Part shown: positions 35,001 to 48,700 of the stretch, one piece after another
How positions within the stretch are numbered: position 1 is the first letter of the stretch
Layout of the letters: each line of letters begins with the position of its first letter
Origin: Synchiropus splendidus
Taxonomy: Eukaryota > Chordata > Actinopteri > Syngnathiformes > Callionymidae
Direction: 5' to 3'
Assembly: GCF_027744825.2 (NCBI RefSeq)
Contig: NC_071335.1
Coordinates: 12,599,501-12,663,500 of the forward strand
Length of the DNA: 64,000 nucleotides
Notes under the pieces: generated by a model
Told to the model about the DNA's origin: nothing
Database searches by the model: none
What the model saw: the letters and a program-made list of their open reading frames with translations, nothing else
Position numbers and translations under genes: made by a program

Positions 35001-38000
35001 ATTTGTGCAAATGCTTCGTATTTAAAAGAGGATTCTTCTTATAATTCAGTATGATGAGCTATTTTCCGGTGCATGTCTCTCCAGACAGTATAGGGAAGTT
35101 CTTTATCTCCCCACTGTCGGAGGATTATGCAAAGGAGAAGTGCTGTTGAAATATTCAGTCTGAAACACAATGCTGTAGCCTGCTGTGTCTTTTACAGAGC
35201 ACTTCCCCTTTTTCAAAATGGTGCATTATATTTGTGCGCCACTAACATTGAGGTCGTTTTCAGGTAACTATTGATCAGTGATAACCGAGCGATACAAAGC
35301 AAGGCTTCTCCTGCTCCATCTAGGTCAGAGGCGGTTGATGGTTGAGCTGAGTAAGTCCTAAAACTTCTTTAAATGGGGAAAATGACGTTGTAATTTTCTG
35401 GAAAATGCACCCAAACAAAAGTGACGCTGATAATTTGTGTTGTGACTCTGTTTAACACATTGAGATGAATTTCATTTTTTTTTCCTCCAAGATTTTTCCC
35501 ATTTATTTTGACATCTTCCTCCAGCTTACTATTGTTTAACATAAGGACAAATGAACAGCTGAAACTAAAATTTGAGTAGAGTCAGACTTTTTTTTTTAAC
35601 TTCAGTTGGACTGAAAATGAAATACCGTTTCCATTATTTCCTGAGGGACTGTGTGGTTCTTAGTGACTCAGAAACATCAATTTATATGTAGGTGTATGTC
35701 GTAGTATGTCCTGTAAAAAGTACTACTGTACTTCTGATTTACAGGACATTGTCATGACTTGAAATCTGAAAGATATCACATATTATTAAATTGATATCTC
35801 TTATTTTTTCTGGAACATTTAACCCTTTTGTATTTTGTATGTATTGTTGTAGGTATCACTAATGTGCTCATTTTATTGCCTGTTTTTTGGTTTTCAGTTC
35901 TGTCCATGCAGGTAGTTTATTGTTGTGCCTCGAGAGTGATGCAGGACTCAGATCTGTGGCAAGAGGTAGGATGCGCACCTGTCCATCACAAGACAAACCC
36001 GCGCATACTCACACTCCTAACACAAAATGACTTGAGGGAGGGCTCTCTGGCACCCGTGGAAATGTGTCATGTCATGTGACACTGGGAGCTGTGCAAGTAA
36101 TCTGATGTGACTGCAAATTAAAATGGTCTGTCGTTGAGATTTGCCCTTTCTATTTCGATCCCGCGCCAGTTTGGCATGTTAGCGCCTCTTCTTTGACGCT
36201 TGCTAATGACCATGGCCTTCTCATCCCAGTCAATCATTTTGTTTGTTTTTTTAAGCGGCCACATCCCACATATCTCTGGGCATGACACACTTAACATGAA
36301 AATATCGAACACATGTCGAGTGGAATATTTGGGTTGGATCGTTCAGCCCCAGGCAAAGTCAACTACGCATTTGCTAGTTAATAAAACAGGAAATCATGTA
36401 AACCTGTCCTCGTGGTTTTCTGTTTCTTCCAATGAGCTTAAAAGGTAAATATTTGACAAATATCTGACATTGTAAATGCAAGATGACAGTTTTTTTTTTT
36501 CCGTGAACCACAGAACACAAGCAAAACGTGGCCTGTAATGTTCTTTTATGCTAAATGTAAAGCTTTAATTTCAGCAGTTCTGGACAAATGAAATGTTCTG
36601 TTAATAGCATACTAAATAATAGTCCGCTGTGTCCGCTGGCTCTCTGCTGGCTGCAGCAGAATATTTTTCAGCTATGCAGTATAAGGTGTTCTATGTGTTG
36701 ATGATCCTTGAAAAGTAAGATAAGATGACATTAAAAAAAGATGCATGATAAATGCATGGTCTATTAGTAAATAACAAATGTGCCAGTCTGCACTTGAGCA
36801 AAGTCTGCATCCAGAGAAACAGACAGATAAGCACAGATAGCACATGTGCCCTTGTGAAAATCAACCCACCCAATATTGTTGAATTGCAACTTCGTTCGAA
36901 GTCTTCTAAATCAATGGTGGTATCAATTAGGGATGGCGCAGTGGATCCAGGTTCAAGTGTGCATCAGATTCTGCTCCTCCATTCTAGTTTCCAAAACATG
37001 TTTGAAGCAGATCTTCTAGTTTGCAGTATGTAAAAGTGCGTTTGTAAAAGAAGTGAGTGCATCGGTGGCATTGTATATGACCATGTGCCAACATGCTGCA
37101 GCACCAGAGCTACGACTTAAAATGTGTATCAGTGTTGAATCCATTCATGGTGGAGGGGAATATGTTGCAGCGTCATTAAAATACCTCTTTCTTTATCGTC
37201 CTACAGGAGAAAGTCTCACTCCCCCTTCTCTCTGTACGGAGCTGTGCGAGACACAGTGAATTCAAAACAACAGAAAATGTGGGCATGTTGAGTCACCTGC
37301 CACAGGAGACCATCATCAAGTACATACACACAAATGATAGTTGCAAACTATTGTTGTGCAGGTTTGTTTGTTTTTTTTTTCAAATGTATTTAAGGAGGTT
37401 AATACAGTTGACGGATGCCAATACAGTACTTGAGAAGCAACACTTCCCTCTGATACATGCAGAAGAGCACAGGCTTCTCTTTCTCCCTGGCATGCAACAG
37501 TAGCAGACAACAGTACTCTGTGGACCACTGCTAATTTGCATGTATTTTTGCTCCTTACTGACGCACAGTACAATGAAAGAGTAGGTGTTCACTCACAGAT
37601 TAATAAGTTATTCACCATTGATACTGCAGTGTGGCAGAGGTGAGTCCAAATCCGTACTATGGGCCACATTTTTACCATAAACAGAACATACCACACACTC
37701 TTAATGGACAGTTTGTTCGAGAAGCATGGCCTGGTTATATCAAACCTAGACATAAAAGGACATTTCACTCCCCTTATTTGTGTGCGCAGCACTTCACTGT
37801 GTCTTTTTTGCAATCAGATACAGATTGGAAAACACATGAAAGTCCATCTGCAAAGGCACTCCAAATCATTTTCATATTGGACCTCAAAAAGCTGACTCGA
37901 GCAGTGTTGTGGTAAAGTCATGGTGTCTGGGACCGGTTTACCAACACAAAGCTGTGAGGAGGAAGTCTAAGATACTTTAGATCAGTGTCGCTGGAATGTA

Positions 38001-40696
38001 AATTTAATATGAATATAGGAATCATCTAATCGAATAAACTGATACTGACACACACTTTATTAGGTGGAGCTACATTTAGGGAGGCACTTAAGTCAGTGTT
38101 CATGAGTTAGTTCGCTCACTGTAAGCTAGCCTAATATAAACTGAGTTTTTCATCAGGAATTGCCTCAGATTCTGCTGAAAATCTGAAGTAAGAATCAGAC
38201 GATATTAAGAGACAAGACAGAATCTGTCTTTCCCAGACAGGAGGAGTCAACCACACTTTCTGATGTCTGAAAGGGCATGTTAGAGCTGTGTGCAAATACA
38301 TACCGTCTAATGAATCGGATGTCATATTTAGTTTAGAAGCCCTGAGAAGTTGCCCTCTTAAAAAACATACTATGTGAATTTTGAGTTCAAACAACTGTGC
38401 ATGGACAGGCGAATTCCCTGTCGGCTCTTTCTTCATGTCACTGCTGTTGTACTTCTTTATTTTTTTACAGTACATATAAAAACATTCACGGATGAGTGGT
38501 CCCGCTAATAAATAATTTTCAAACCAATATATATTTGCCTTGTGAATTGACAGCTCTTTCAGAGTTGCAGAGGAGGCTGCTATTTTCTGATACTGCTCAT
38601 TATTGAGTTATGCTGGAAGGGCAAATGACCTTGTCCAGAATTTGGCTGGACTACTGTCTCTCGCTCTACCCTCCACTGCTGCTGGCTGGCCGCATCAAAG
38701 GAACGACGTTAAGCCTGTTTGCAAATTCACCATAAACAATTCCCACTGTTGTGGGGTTTGTTTTAATAAAGAAAAATACATGATCACCGACAGTACAGCT
38801 TGATGAGGTATGTCGTGTGAGAAATCTGAAGAAGATTCAAGGTCAAGGTGTTTTGGTTTTAATGGATGTGCTATTTTGGTGTAGTCCTTCAATGATTTAA
38901 TAAAAAAATATTGGCGCTATTGAAAAACTTGGAAAAAAACACTCTAATGACCTTGATAGTGCAACTACAGATGTTTACGTAGCTGTCTCTTCATTGACGA
39001 ACAGGCTGCTGTAAGGGGAAACAATCTTATTTGATGAGTTACAATTTTTTACTTCCTGTTGATCGGGTTTTTGTGACATGACTCCTGAAATGTCCGGTCC
39101 TTCCAATGCAGCCCTCGCATGCCCTCACTCTGCCGTTTGTCTCCGTCTAATTAACTTCCCCTTTTCTTTCCACCTCACTCTCCATTCCTCTTCCTGTGTG
39201 ATGGCTTGCTGAACAATGTCTGTTCTGTTCCTTTATTGCTTCTCTGAATTTACAGTCAAAAAGGAGGAAAACCTCTTTCAAATTCCAAAAAATATATAGA
39301 GCAATTTTCAAAAAAAAAAGAAAAAAACATTGAGTTGTCACAAATACAATTTAAACTTCCATTTAAAGTACTTTAAAGTAAAACAACACCTACATTCTCA
39401 ATACTCTGCTCAGCACCTTTCCTTTTTGTTTTGTTTTTATGCCTTTGTTTTTACTTTTTCTCCTTGTTCTCTTTCTGTGAGCATAATTAGGTCGCTGGTA
39501 GTGTTGACTGAATAGAGAAGCTGTCACACAAACTCAGTTCTGGATCGTTGCTTTCTCCTCTCTCTCTTGCGCTCGCTCTCCCTCTCTCTCATCACGACTC
39601 GCTCTAACATCAATGCCATTTGAGGTTGAAACTTCTTGTGCATTTAAATGGCTTGTTTATAATTTCACACAAATATTATTAAAAAGTAAGTGTGAAATAA
39701 CAGTACTAGCTCGAAAAGCAGCCTCAGTCCACCCCAAATATTTTTTTCTAATTGTTGATTTAGGAATATTAGGAATGTGAAATCTAAATAAATATATATT
39801 TATTGGCTTATGTGGGAGTGAGGAGTATGTAAATAACTAACAAGGAGCTTCTATGAGCCCTGACTTTCTGTGACGGTAATGTTGTTTCCTTAAACCAACA
39901 AATCCTCCTGTAAGAACTAACAATCTAAAACCAGAGTGAATGTGGTTCAAAACAAATCTACACACCTGCAGATTGTCGTCGCAAGTGAGAACACAGGTGA
40001 TATCAGGTTTGTTAGGTGTTCGCCGCAAACATCGGCAAAGACTGAGGACCACTGCTGCATCAAGTTACACATACGTCAGAGGAGTAGTTCAGCAGAAGCT
40101 AGCCCAGCTGCACACAACCCAATCCGATCTCAACTGATCTCAACTATGATCTAACACAATATTTTGGTTTCCTGAGCCGTCATGTAACCGTGGTTCGTGT
40201 GTCCTGACTTAACCTCTGTACAATAGCAGTGTGTGAATAGGAAATAAGAAATAAGGATAAGCAAATATATCAACAGGAAAATGAGTCCCCGTCAGGGCAA
40301 CCGGCAATAATGATGACAAATAATTCCTGGATGCCGAATTCACATACTGCCTGAAAATATCATCAAACCCCATCTATAACTTTTCCTGTCATTTTAAAAA
40401 CAGACAGACAAATCAACGCTGTTGAAAATGTAACCTGGGCAAATCATTTTTCTTACCTAAGAATATCAAACTTCATCATTGCATTTGTGTTTGCTCCACA
40501 GTGGCATAATCTAGCGGTGTGAGATAAGCTCTTGACAAGTTTAGACATTCGAGTTTCAAATTCAAGGCACAGCAATGACTGCTTGAAATGGAGAAGTATT
40601 GATTCAAATAACTAATTGTATAGACACACAGTCACTTCCTGTCTTCCATGGGTCACTTCACCAGGTCAACCCAACTCCTATAAATACCTTGAGGCC
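32018..40696. other. Gene-poor interval, 8.7 kb
   Basis: No gene is recognised. About 32,740-33,178 is an A-rich then purine-rich stretch that resembles a dispersed non-coding repeat; its texture is shared with 44,585-45,070, though no alignment was made. About 33,200-33,235 repeats 26,760-26,795. About 39,545-39,595 is a CT-rich tract. The remaining open frames, up to 114 codons (38,131-38,475, minus), have no splice context or known motif. Confidence 0.5.
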
Positions 40697-40704
40697 CTCT
40701 ACAC

Positions 40705-41237
40705 CAGAGGTGGGCGATTAAATTTCCTAAAGGGCCACATTAGAAACTGTAGCTGTTCGGAGGAGCCATCATCAAAAGAAAGAGAGTGATGGCTACAAAA
40801 CATGACAGAAAAATATCCAAAATATATACTTGAGGAACAAGGACAAAACCTAAAAATGTTAAATGCAAGTAAGGATATTAACAAGTGAAAATATGCCATG
40901 AAACATATTGAAATATTTCATTTTATATGCATTTAATTTGAATATAAATCAACATAACTATGGACCAGGCGTTCATGATAAAAAGGCAATTTATTTCTAA
41001 ATATATTTTCAATATTCCTTCAATGAAGAACAAGAAAAACACACAAAATGGCCAATGAAAAGAAGAATATTATAGTCTTCAAACAAGAACATGCTATATT
41101 TACTGCTAAAGTAGTGGTGACTAAAAGAGAAAGAACAAAAAAAGCAGAAAAATTACAACATATCGGTTATAGTTTTAGTCTGATGTCAAAAGGACCACGA
41201 AAATATAGGCATCAGGCCCACACTTCGCCCTGGTCTG
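40705..41237. mobile_element. hAT-like non-autonomous element, 533 bp
   Basis: It begins CAGAGGTGGGCGATTAAATT, and the reverse complement of its right end begins CAGACCAGGGCGAAGTGTGG, giving short imperfect inverted repeats. The 8 bp on the left (CTCTACAC, 40,697-40,704) and right (CGCTACAC, 41,238-41,245) differ at one position and look like an aged target duplication. No transposase frame is present. Confidence 0.6.
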
Positions 41238-41245
41238 CGCTACAC

Positions 41246-44200
41246 CTTTACGTTTGTGATTGTCATCTGCAAGAAAGTAATCAAACACACTGGTAGATTT
41301 AAAAATGTGGTGCTCTCTGTGTAAAATATTGCAGTCTGCACACATGAATGGAAATGAATACCTCCACAGTTCGGTGCTGCCCAAGGGCACCTCCAACCTA
41401 CTAACCTGGTTTCCCCTTGTTACTGCTGTAGGAAGTTAAGCCTGTCGTTTGCTTGGTGCCATTGTCTAGACTGTCGGAGTGACCTTTCTGATTGAATTAT
41501 TACAATGTATTAACATAAAAAATTTTAATGATAAAGGGTTATGAATTACGATGAAATTCAGTTGTCATAAATATTGTTCATTTTAACCGCTGTTTGATAA
41601 CAAGTTAGATCACTGTGGTCCTGAAAAATAAGTCTTTATATTTATAGTTCCCTACCTTTCATTGCCACTCATGTGTTTAGGGCGCAATAACTTTTACTTT
41701 TATTTTGTCCATGCATGTACCTAAACATCAATTTGGTGAACAGATTTGTACACATGCTACACCTATCATCAAAATACTTTTGTACCTTTCAGTTAGTCTG
41801 TAATTGTCGTCTTTTTTTTTTAAAAAAGAATCTGGAAGTGCAGTGACTTTGCAAAGTCTGCACATTTGAAGAATTTCACACCTTCCCCGGGGAGAATCCT
41901 CAGCTATATCCTGCAAGCCGGTGCCTCCTTTTCTTTCGTATTCCTTGGGTTTCTCGCCCTCACACTGTACAGCTGCACTTCCATCCACCTACCATTTGTT
42001 CTGCTGTACTGCCAACAGCATGAGCTGTTTGGAGAATCCCCACAGCCCAACTTAATGTTCATCTTGGAGTCATAGATTCAGTTTTATTTCTTTAAGAAAT
42101 TGTGACATGAGTTACCCAATTTCCCCTCATATTCATCTAGGGGCGACCATGACCTGCATCTTCCCTCTTTGAAAGAATTCTTTTACAATTCTATTCAGGT
42201 TAATTAAACACATCTTTTACTTGCTGAAAAAAAAGTTTATTGGCTGAGTGTGGAGGAAGTTCCACTACTGAATGTCCAAGTGGGGCGAGTCAGAATGAAT
42301 AGAATTGTTAATGGTTACTTTGAAAGAGGAAAGGCGCTCACCCTCTTACAAATTGCACATAAACAAATAGTGGTCCAGCATTGGTTGAGCCGCTGCCAGT
42401 GGCTTTGAGAGGTGAGGAAGAAAGAGAGCAAGATGGAAAGTGGAAGGAGAGAGGGCACTGGACGCAGCGCATTCCATTCCACATAATTAGGTTTCATTGG
42501 CTCCCCACCCTTTGAATCATATCTGATCGTCCTTCATCCTCCTCATCAACACCCCCTCTTTTCTTCACCCTCTTTCAACACAAGGGCTCACGGTTCAAGT
42601 ATCAGGACTCAAGCAGCTCTCTCTGGCATAGCCATGCTCTGGTTGTCATTGGATACACACCTATGTCAAAAGCCTCTGTGCAGGAAAGAGAAGGAGGGGG
42701 AGCATGGCCGTAATGTGTTTGCTAACTTATTCTTGGTTATTTTGGGGGGATTAAGTTCTGGCTCAACTTTTATCAACTACTGCCAGCAGCAGCTTAGTCC
42801 ACTTAGTGGAACCAGATATGGAGCACTGAATGCTGAGTGCTTAAAAACAGAGGCACAACAATTTACAGCAGCAATAATTGTTTTCATTTGAAGAAACTAA
42901 ATCACCATGGCTGCCACTTCTGTCCTCCTCCCACCCCTCATCCCTTCCTTATTTATCTATTCTTAATGCAACATATTCATGCATGCCCCCATTTGGAAGA
43001 CTACTGTCTTGGAATGATGCACAAAACAAAGCATACTACTTTGTGGGGACCAACTCTTGACGAACCCTATCCTTGTGAGGACCGCATGGCTGGACCCTAC
43101 AACGTCTCCACAAGGTTAAACATCAATTTGAGGATGAACACTTCAAAATAACTGGGTCATTATAATAACAGGTTTATGGTGATAGACTAGGGAAAGCATG
43201 ATGGCAACCTCACAAAGGATAGAAATACAAACATGCATGCGGGAGTGTGTGTGCTTGCATGTGCAGGTTAAAGTCTAGTTTAAACAGTTTTGAAAACAAT
43301 CTCAGTGAGCACAAGATGAACTTGCTTGCTACAGTTTAAACATCTCTGGTTAAACCTTCAGGTCCCGATCTCATCCAAGTACAGTCAGACTAACTGCAGT
43401 AACTACATGTATGCTGAATGTCATGCTGGATTTTCAGAATGACAGAACTCTGCAACAGCCACAGCTTTGCTATAGTTCCTACTGTGAGCCAACTGCAGGC
43501 TTTCTGAGTGACATTAAAAAGAAAAAAAAAGTGCTTTCAAACTAGACAGACATTCCCTAGACATGGTTTATTTAGATATAGTGCTTATCTGCACTCATTG
43601 TTCACCTGTGCCCCTTCAATCATATCTGATTTGGACCTTTGACTGTGATGTAAGTGAGGCTCTGCTCTGTCATCGGCTCGCTCTAAATTAGTATTTATTG
43701 GGCAATAAATATTGAATGAATAAAATTCTTCAAGTTCCATAACTGAATCGTAAACATAGCTTCATATTTGATTGGTATCTTCTCTCATGAAAGAAATGTA
43801 ACTGATTCATACGTTCCTAAGGCTGTCAATGGAACACATGTTGACAGCTGCTCCTGCAACATAACTGTTTCCAAGTTTTGACTTCAAGTTTGCAAATAAA
43901 TCCTGCTTTTGTGAAATAAACAACTGTATTTCTCTTTAAACCAACTGCTTTTTATTTTTGTCCTTAAAATATCATTGCCTTTGTTGCATAACTGCCCATT
44001 GATAAGGTCATTTTAAAAGATCTTACCCATGACAACACAACACCATGGTATATCCCTTTATCTAATTTTCTAACCTAAAACCTTTCATATTCTAGAACAA
44101 TTTCTGGACTATGTTGCTCCCAAATGTTTCCATTTGCTATGACTCGAGCTGACATTTATCCTTTGCCAGCCATCGCAGCATGTGACCCTTTTTTGTGCAC

Positions 44201-45300
44201 TTTGTGTGACACTCTTTACACAACTACAGTAGGATGTAGGATCCTGCGAAGAGAAAGTGCAACTGCTAAAAGGTGAAAAGCCACTGCGTGGAGTGGGAAA
44301 AAAAATTAAATGTGCATAGTTTAGTTGGTCATCCATTAATCAGTGCCCATGTAAATCTTGTGATTCCCTTTTCAGATTTTTTTTTTTTTTTGGCAGCCTT
44401 GGTCACAACCCAGCAAAGACTCGAAATCGTAACAGCTGGATAATTCTGTGGGTAACTTCACAATCCTGATTCTTTGCACAAAGCATACTGTATGAGCTTG
44501 ATCGATTATACAAAACCATTGTTTTTGTTTTGAGCTGGAATGGCACACAAAACGCCACTTTTCATTTTAAGAATTCAGGCTGTCAGGGACAATGAGTGCA
44601 CAGGCCCAAGTGCGAGTGGTAACCGTGACAGCAAAGCGACTTGACAACAAGGAGTTAATTTATTAATTTACAAAGTCACAGAAAAGACAGACAGAAGAAT
44701 CAAGGGACTCCTGGAATCAGAACACTAGGAATCACATAGCGGTAAAACACCCGCCTGTGGATTTCAAGTCCATAAACACAAAATACACACAACATCAGAC
44801 ACTTAACTGTGGTGAGATGCAGAGATCAATAATATACAATAGAAAGTAGAGTAGTGGTCACCCATTACGCACTGAGAAAAGCAAGCAATAAAGAGCGGAC
44901 AGAAATGAGCTCAGAGTCAGTAGAAAACACAACGCAGCAGGGGTTTTGAACAGGTGTTTTATCGCAAGGAATCAGCTCCAGGTGTGTGCCATTAGCAGGT
45001 GCGACGCTCTCAGCAGGTGAAAACAGGAAGAGGGCCTCCAGCATAAAACCAAAATAAAAGCAGAACATGAGATGGTTGTCTTATAATTCATTGATAAATT
45101 CAACAGCGATTTGCACATTTACACTTCGTGGTGAAATGACTCTTTGTCTTCACTGATAATTGTGAAATTTGCTGCCTCATTGTAGACAAACTGTTTTTGT
45201 TTGAGTGTCAACTGTCACTTCCATCCTTCTCCTCCTCCTCCCCCTTTTTTTCGCAGCCCACACAAGCGCTCGACTCTTCTACGGTCCGGGCAGACAGAGG
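41246..45300. other. Gene-poor interval upstream of rab11fip4
   Basis: No coding exon is seen. I looked on the plus strand between 26,000 and 45,700 for the EF-hand exons of the long rab11fip4 form and found none. About 44,585-45,070 looks like an unclassified dispersed repeat. Confidence 0.5.
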
Positions 45301-45710
45301 CAGGCCGGGCTTCATATGCAAATATAGCCTGAGTAGGCGGCAGCCAAGAGCACTGAGTGCAGCAATGTCATGACTAACCGAAGCCACGCCCACATAAAGC
45401 CAGTTGCTCAGCAACGGTCCACGAGGGGGAGGGAAGATGGGCCGTGGATTGAGTGAATGCCAGTCAGCCGGTGGACCAGTCAGGCAGAGAGGGAAGCGAG
45501 TGAGGCTGGAGTCCGCGCTTGTGTTTGTCTGTGTGTGTAAGTGTGACTGGCAGTTTTTTCCTCCGACTGGCCAAAAAAATGAGCACACCGGGGTTAAAAG
45601 AGACCGGCTCCTTCCGACCCTTTGGACTGCTCTGAGTGCTTCCTTCTCCTCGAGGGAACACCTGTTTGTGTGCGGAGAGCAGAGCCACTCCTGGTCCATA
45701 CACAGGGTGG
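45301..45710 (+). promoter_or_regulatory. rab11fip4: Likely promoter and 5' UTR region of rab11fip4
   Basis: The stretch before the first coding exon is richer in G+C and CpG than its surroundings. It holds a perfect octamer ATGCAAAT at about 45,316-45,323 and a CCACGCCCAC box at about 45,383-45,392. The transcription start itself cannot be placed from sequence alone. Confidence 0.4.
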
Positions 45711-48700
45711 ATGACTACGGTGGATGAGCGCTTTTCTGGCGGAAAGAGGAGCTCTGTCAAATATGGACTCCCCTCACTAGTGAACGGGGTAAGCATGCAC
45801 CCGACCGGCTGCAATACGGGGCTGATGTAAGACTACTTGACAGAAGGAGGACACGGAACAGCCTGGGCCCGGGAGACAGTAAAGCGTAGAGTTAGTTGTA
45901 CACTGGGGTGAAGCCTAGTGAGTCGTGGGAGTGCTGCTCATGGGGGTGGAGGGGTGGTGAATGGCAGTGCAGAGTCCATTGTTCCTAAGTTTGTGTCCTC
46001 ATGTGTGTGTGTGCGCGCGCGCGCGCATCCCACCTATCACCCGAGCTGCTACTCGGCTGCAGGTGTCATCCCTCCACACTGGAACACACACTCACACGAT
46101 CTGTGCTTACGAAGACAAACAGTCCTGTCAACATTTGTTGACAGGCACAGTCAGAGTTGATGGTGTTGCTGGATGTGGACGTCCAGCCACGGCTGTTAAC
46201 ATTAGAGCCTGCTTGTGTGGAAATAACAGGAAGATTTCAACATACGTTACTAGAGTCGTCAGCTTCTAAAAAATGAGAAGTGCACTACTGTTTTGAAGCA
46301 CTGTTCCTCACAATGCAGTAGATGTAATAAAAACAACCAATGTGAGACCTGCTGTATGTGTTGTGTCGGTGTATGTTAACAATGCTCAGACAGAGTTACA
46401 TACCTAATTGATGGTCCGAGAATAGAAAGGTGAGGTGAGTTTTGTTTGTTGTGTAAGAGTCTCAATAGCAACAAATGACGTCAGGTGGTTTTGAATACTC
46501 CTGTTCTGGACTGGACATTACATAATGAGATTAACTTTTCTTCAGTCAAACAGGAACTGGTGTCGAAAATCATTTTGTAAGACTTTTTATGTGACTATAA
46601 TGGCGAGCTCCTGAAACCCGGTGCTGCCTTTGATGACAGATTATTGACTACATAAAACTATGAGGTAACAGTGTAACTTTGCACGGTGTGTACACTAGGA
46701 CGAGAATAACTAGATTATCAGTATAGTGCTGAGCTGTGCGGCCTGAATGGAGGCTAATCTGTAGTTAAAACTGTCACTCCTTCTCTCACGAGTGCGTGAA
46801 TTCTTTTCACTGTATTTTTGTGTCTTGGCTTTTTTCTTGCTTGAAATCGCGTCAGAATTCTGCTGACAAAGAAGCTGGACCTCCTCCTGTGGGTCTGCTG
46901 CTAATGACACTGAAATGCCGCCCGTCAATAGATCTGCGCAAGTCTAGCGGTCAGATCAGACAAACACACTTTGTTTGATAAACCCAGTGACTTTTTTTTT
47001 CACTTTTCATTGGAACGCAGTAGAGGGGCACCTAAGGGACAATGACCAAGCGGGCGGTAGGACATCAGATTCTAGGAATGAATGGCACTTGGATAGTGTC
47101 GGAGTATCACGCAGTTAAGGCCGTGGATTACTGGGGATCCTCCTTGTGAAACGTTGCTGATTCACCCTTCACCTCTGCGCAGCAAACATATTAAGGCTGG
47201 TTGGTTATCACGAATGGACTAATCTAATCCCCAGTCTTTTGTCATTGCTCTTGCATAAGTACCACTTTGAGATTCATGACCACAGTTGCTTGCTTACTAA
47301 ATTAGCTGTAGTTAATAGAAATAAATAAGAAAGCTCAAAGAGAAAAACGTTTGGGGGAAAAAAAACAAGTGACTGATCTAGAAAACCAATGTACTCTGTG
47401 GGGAGTAATGCTATTTATGAGTCTACAAACACATTTGTAGTTATGAATAACTGCCAATACATGATATATGATCATATTTTAGACAGTATCCCTTTTGTTT
47501 TAACTGCGAGCTGTGTTGTGACTTCAACTGTTTTTCTGTGGAACTGATGTTCATGTTGTTAAGGAAGCAGGTGTAAGCTGTTAAACATTGAAGAGGTGCA
47601 ACAGACAGTTGACACCCTGAGGACAAGTGTCCTAACGCAAACACACCTGCTGACTCACTCAAATCATATTCATGAGACTGAATGAGAATATGAACCTGTA
47701 TATCGTTCCTGTAAGAGGTTTAAAAAGGTGCTTAATGATTGTTTATTTAACAGCGACCTCTCCTGTTAATCACTTGTGTTGTGTTTTGTGCCATTTGGTT
47801 CTTGTAAGCGGTCATACGGTGACTTGATCTCAAAGGGAACTCAAATGAAAAACATCGCCTAATGTGAGGAATTTCAAGTTCACCTTGTTTAACGGCTGGT
47901 ACACACCCACAGATGTACAGGCAAACATTTGTATTGACTCATTTTTCGGGTTTCCTTGCTGACTCTGCTGTTTCCCGACTGGCTTTCTTCCTGATAGTAC
48001 TTTATTGAGATGGTTAATCCAAAAATGTGATGTCAGTATTTCCACACATCAACATTGAATTTCTTTAAATGCTTCCTTTTACTGGTTTTTCGTTTTTTTT
48101 TTAAGTAAGCCACAAACAGATTAGTGTCTGGCTCCTGTCCCTCCCCATATTGTCCTTTGTCCCCAAAACATTCCTGGTAATCCAAGTAGCTACCTGGTTT
48201 CCCTTGGGACACGGCATGAAGTGCGTAGTGTGTTTGTAACTAAGAGGGGTGGAAAGATATAGTGTTTCTATATTTGTCTGAAAAAGAAAAACGGCTGTGT
48301 GTGAAACGGAACAGAAATAAACATACTGAAACAAAGACCATCAATTAAAGTTTTGTCATAACAGGGTCTGTTGTGAGTTGCTTCTGGGAGTTGTGCGTTT
48401 GGTCAAACCTAGCTTGTTCCAGTGAACTATGACTCACTACCTCACTCTGTATGTGTTCTATGACTGTGTGCATGTGTAACTAGCCTGTCTTCAACTACGG
48501 GAACAGACCAAAGCAGAGAGCTGCTGCCTTCAGGGACTATAAAACCAAGATAGAACAGCAATTCAACTTCCGCTCTTGATCTTTGAAGTGTTTCATGAAA
48601 CCTTTGTGTCTCCATCATACAGATTTATTTTTATTCATTTGTGTTCGTTTGTTTAGTGTGTTTTCATTTTATAATCTTTGCCATTGATGGAATGAGTGGA

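Noticed and set aside
36930..36960. tRNA-like words (GGCGCAGTGGAT, GGTTCAAGT)
   Set aside because: The spacing and arms do not fold into a tRNA and the B box is imperfect. At most it is a decayed SINE.
45208..45699. 163-codon open frame on the minus strand
   Set aside because: It lies across the GC-rich 5' region of rab11fip4 on the opposite strand, has no domain, and GC-rich DNA gives long chance frames.
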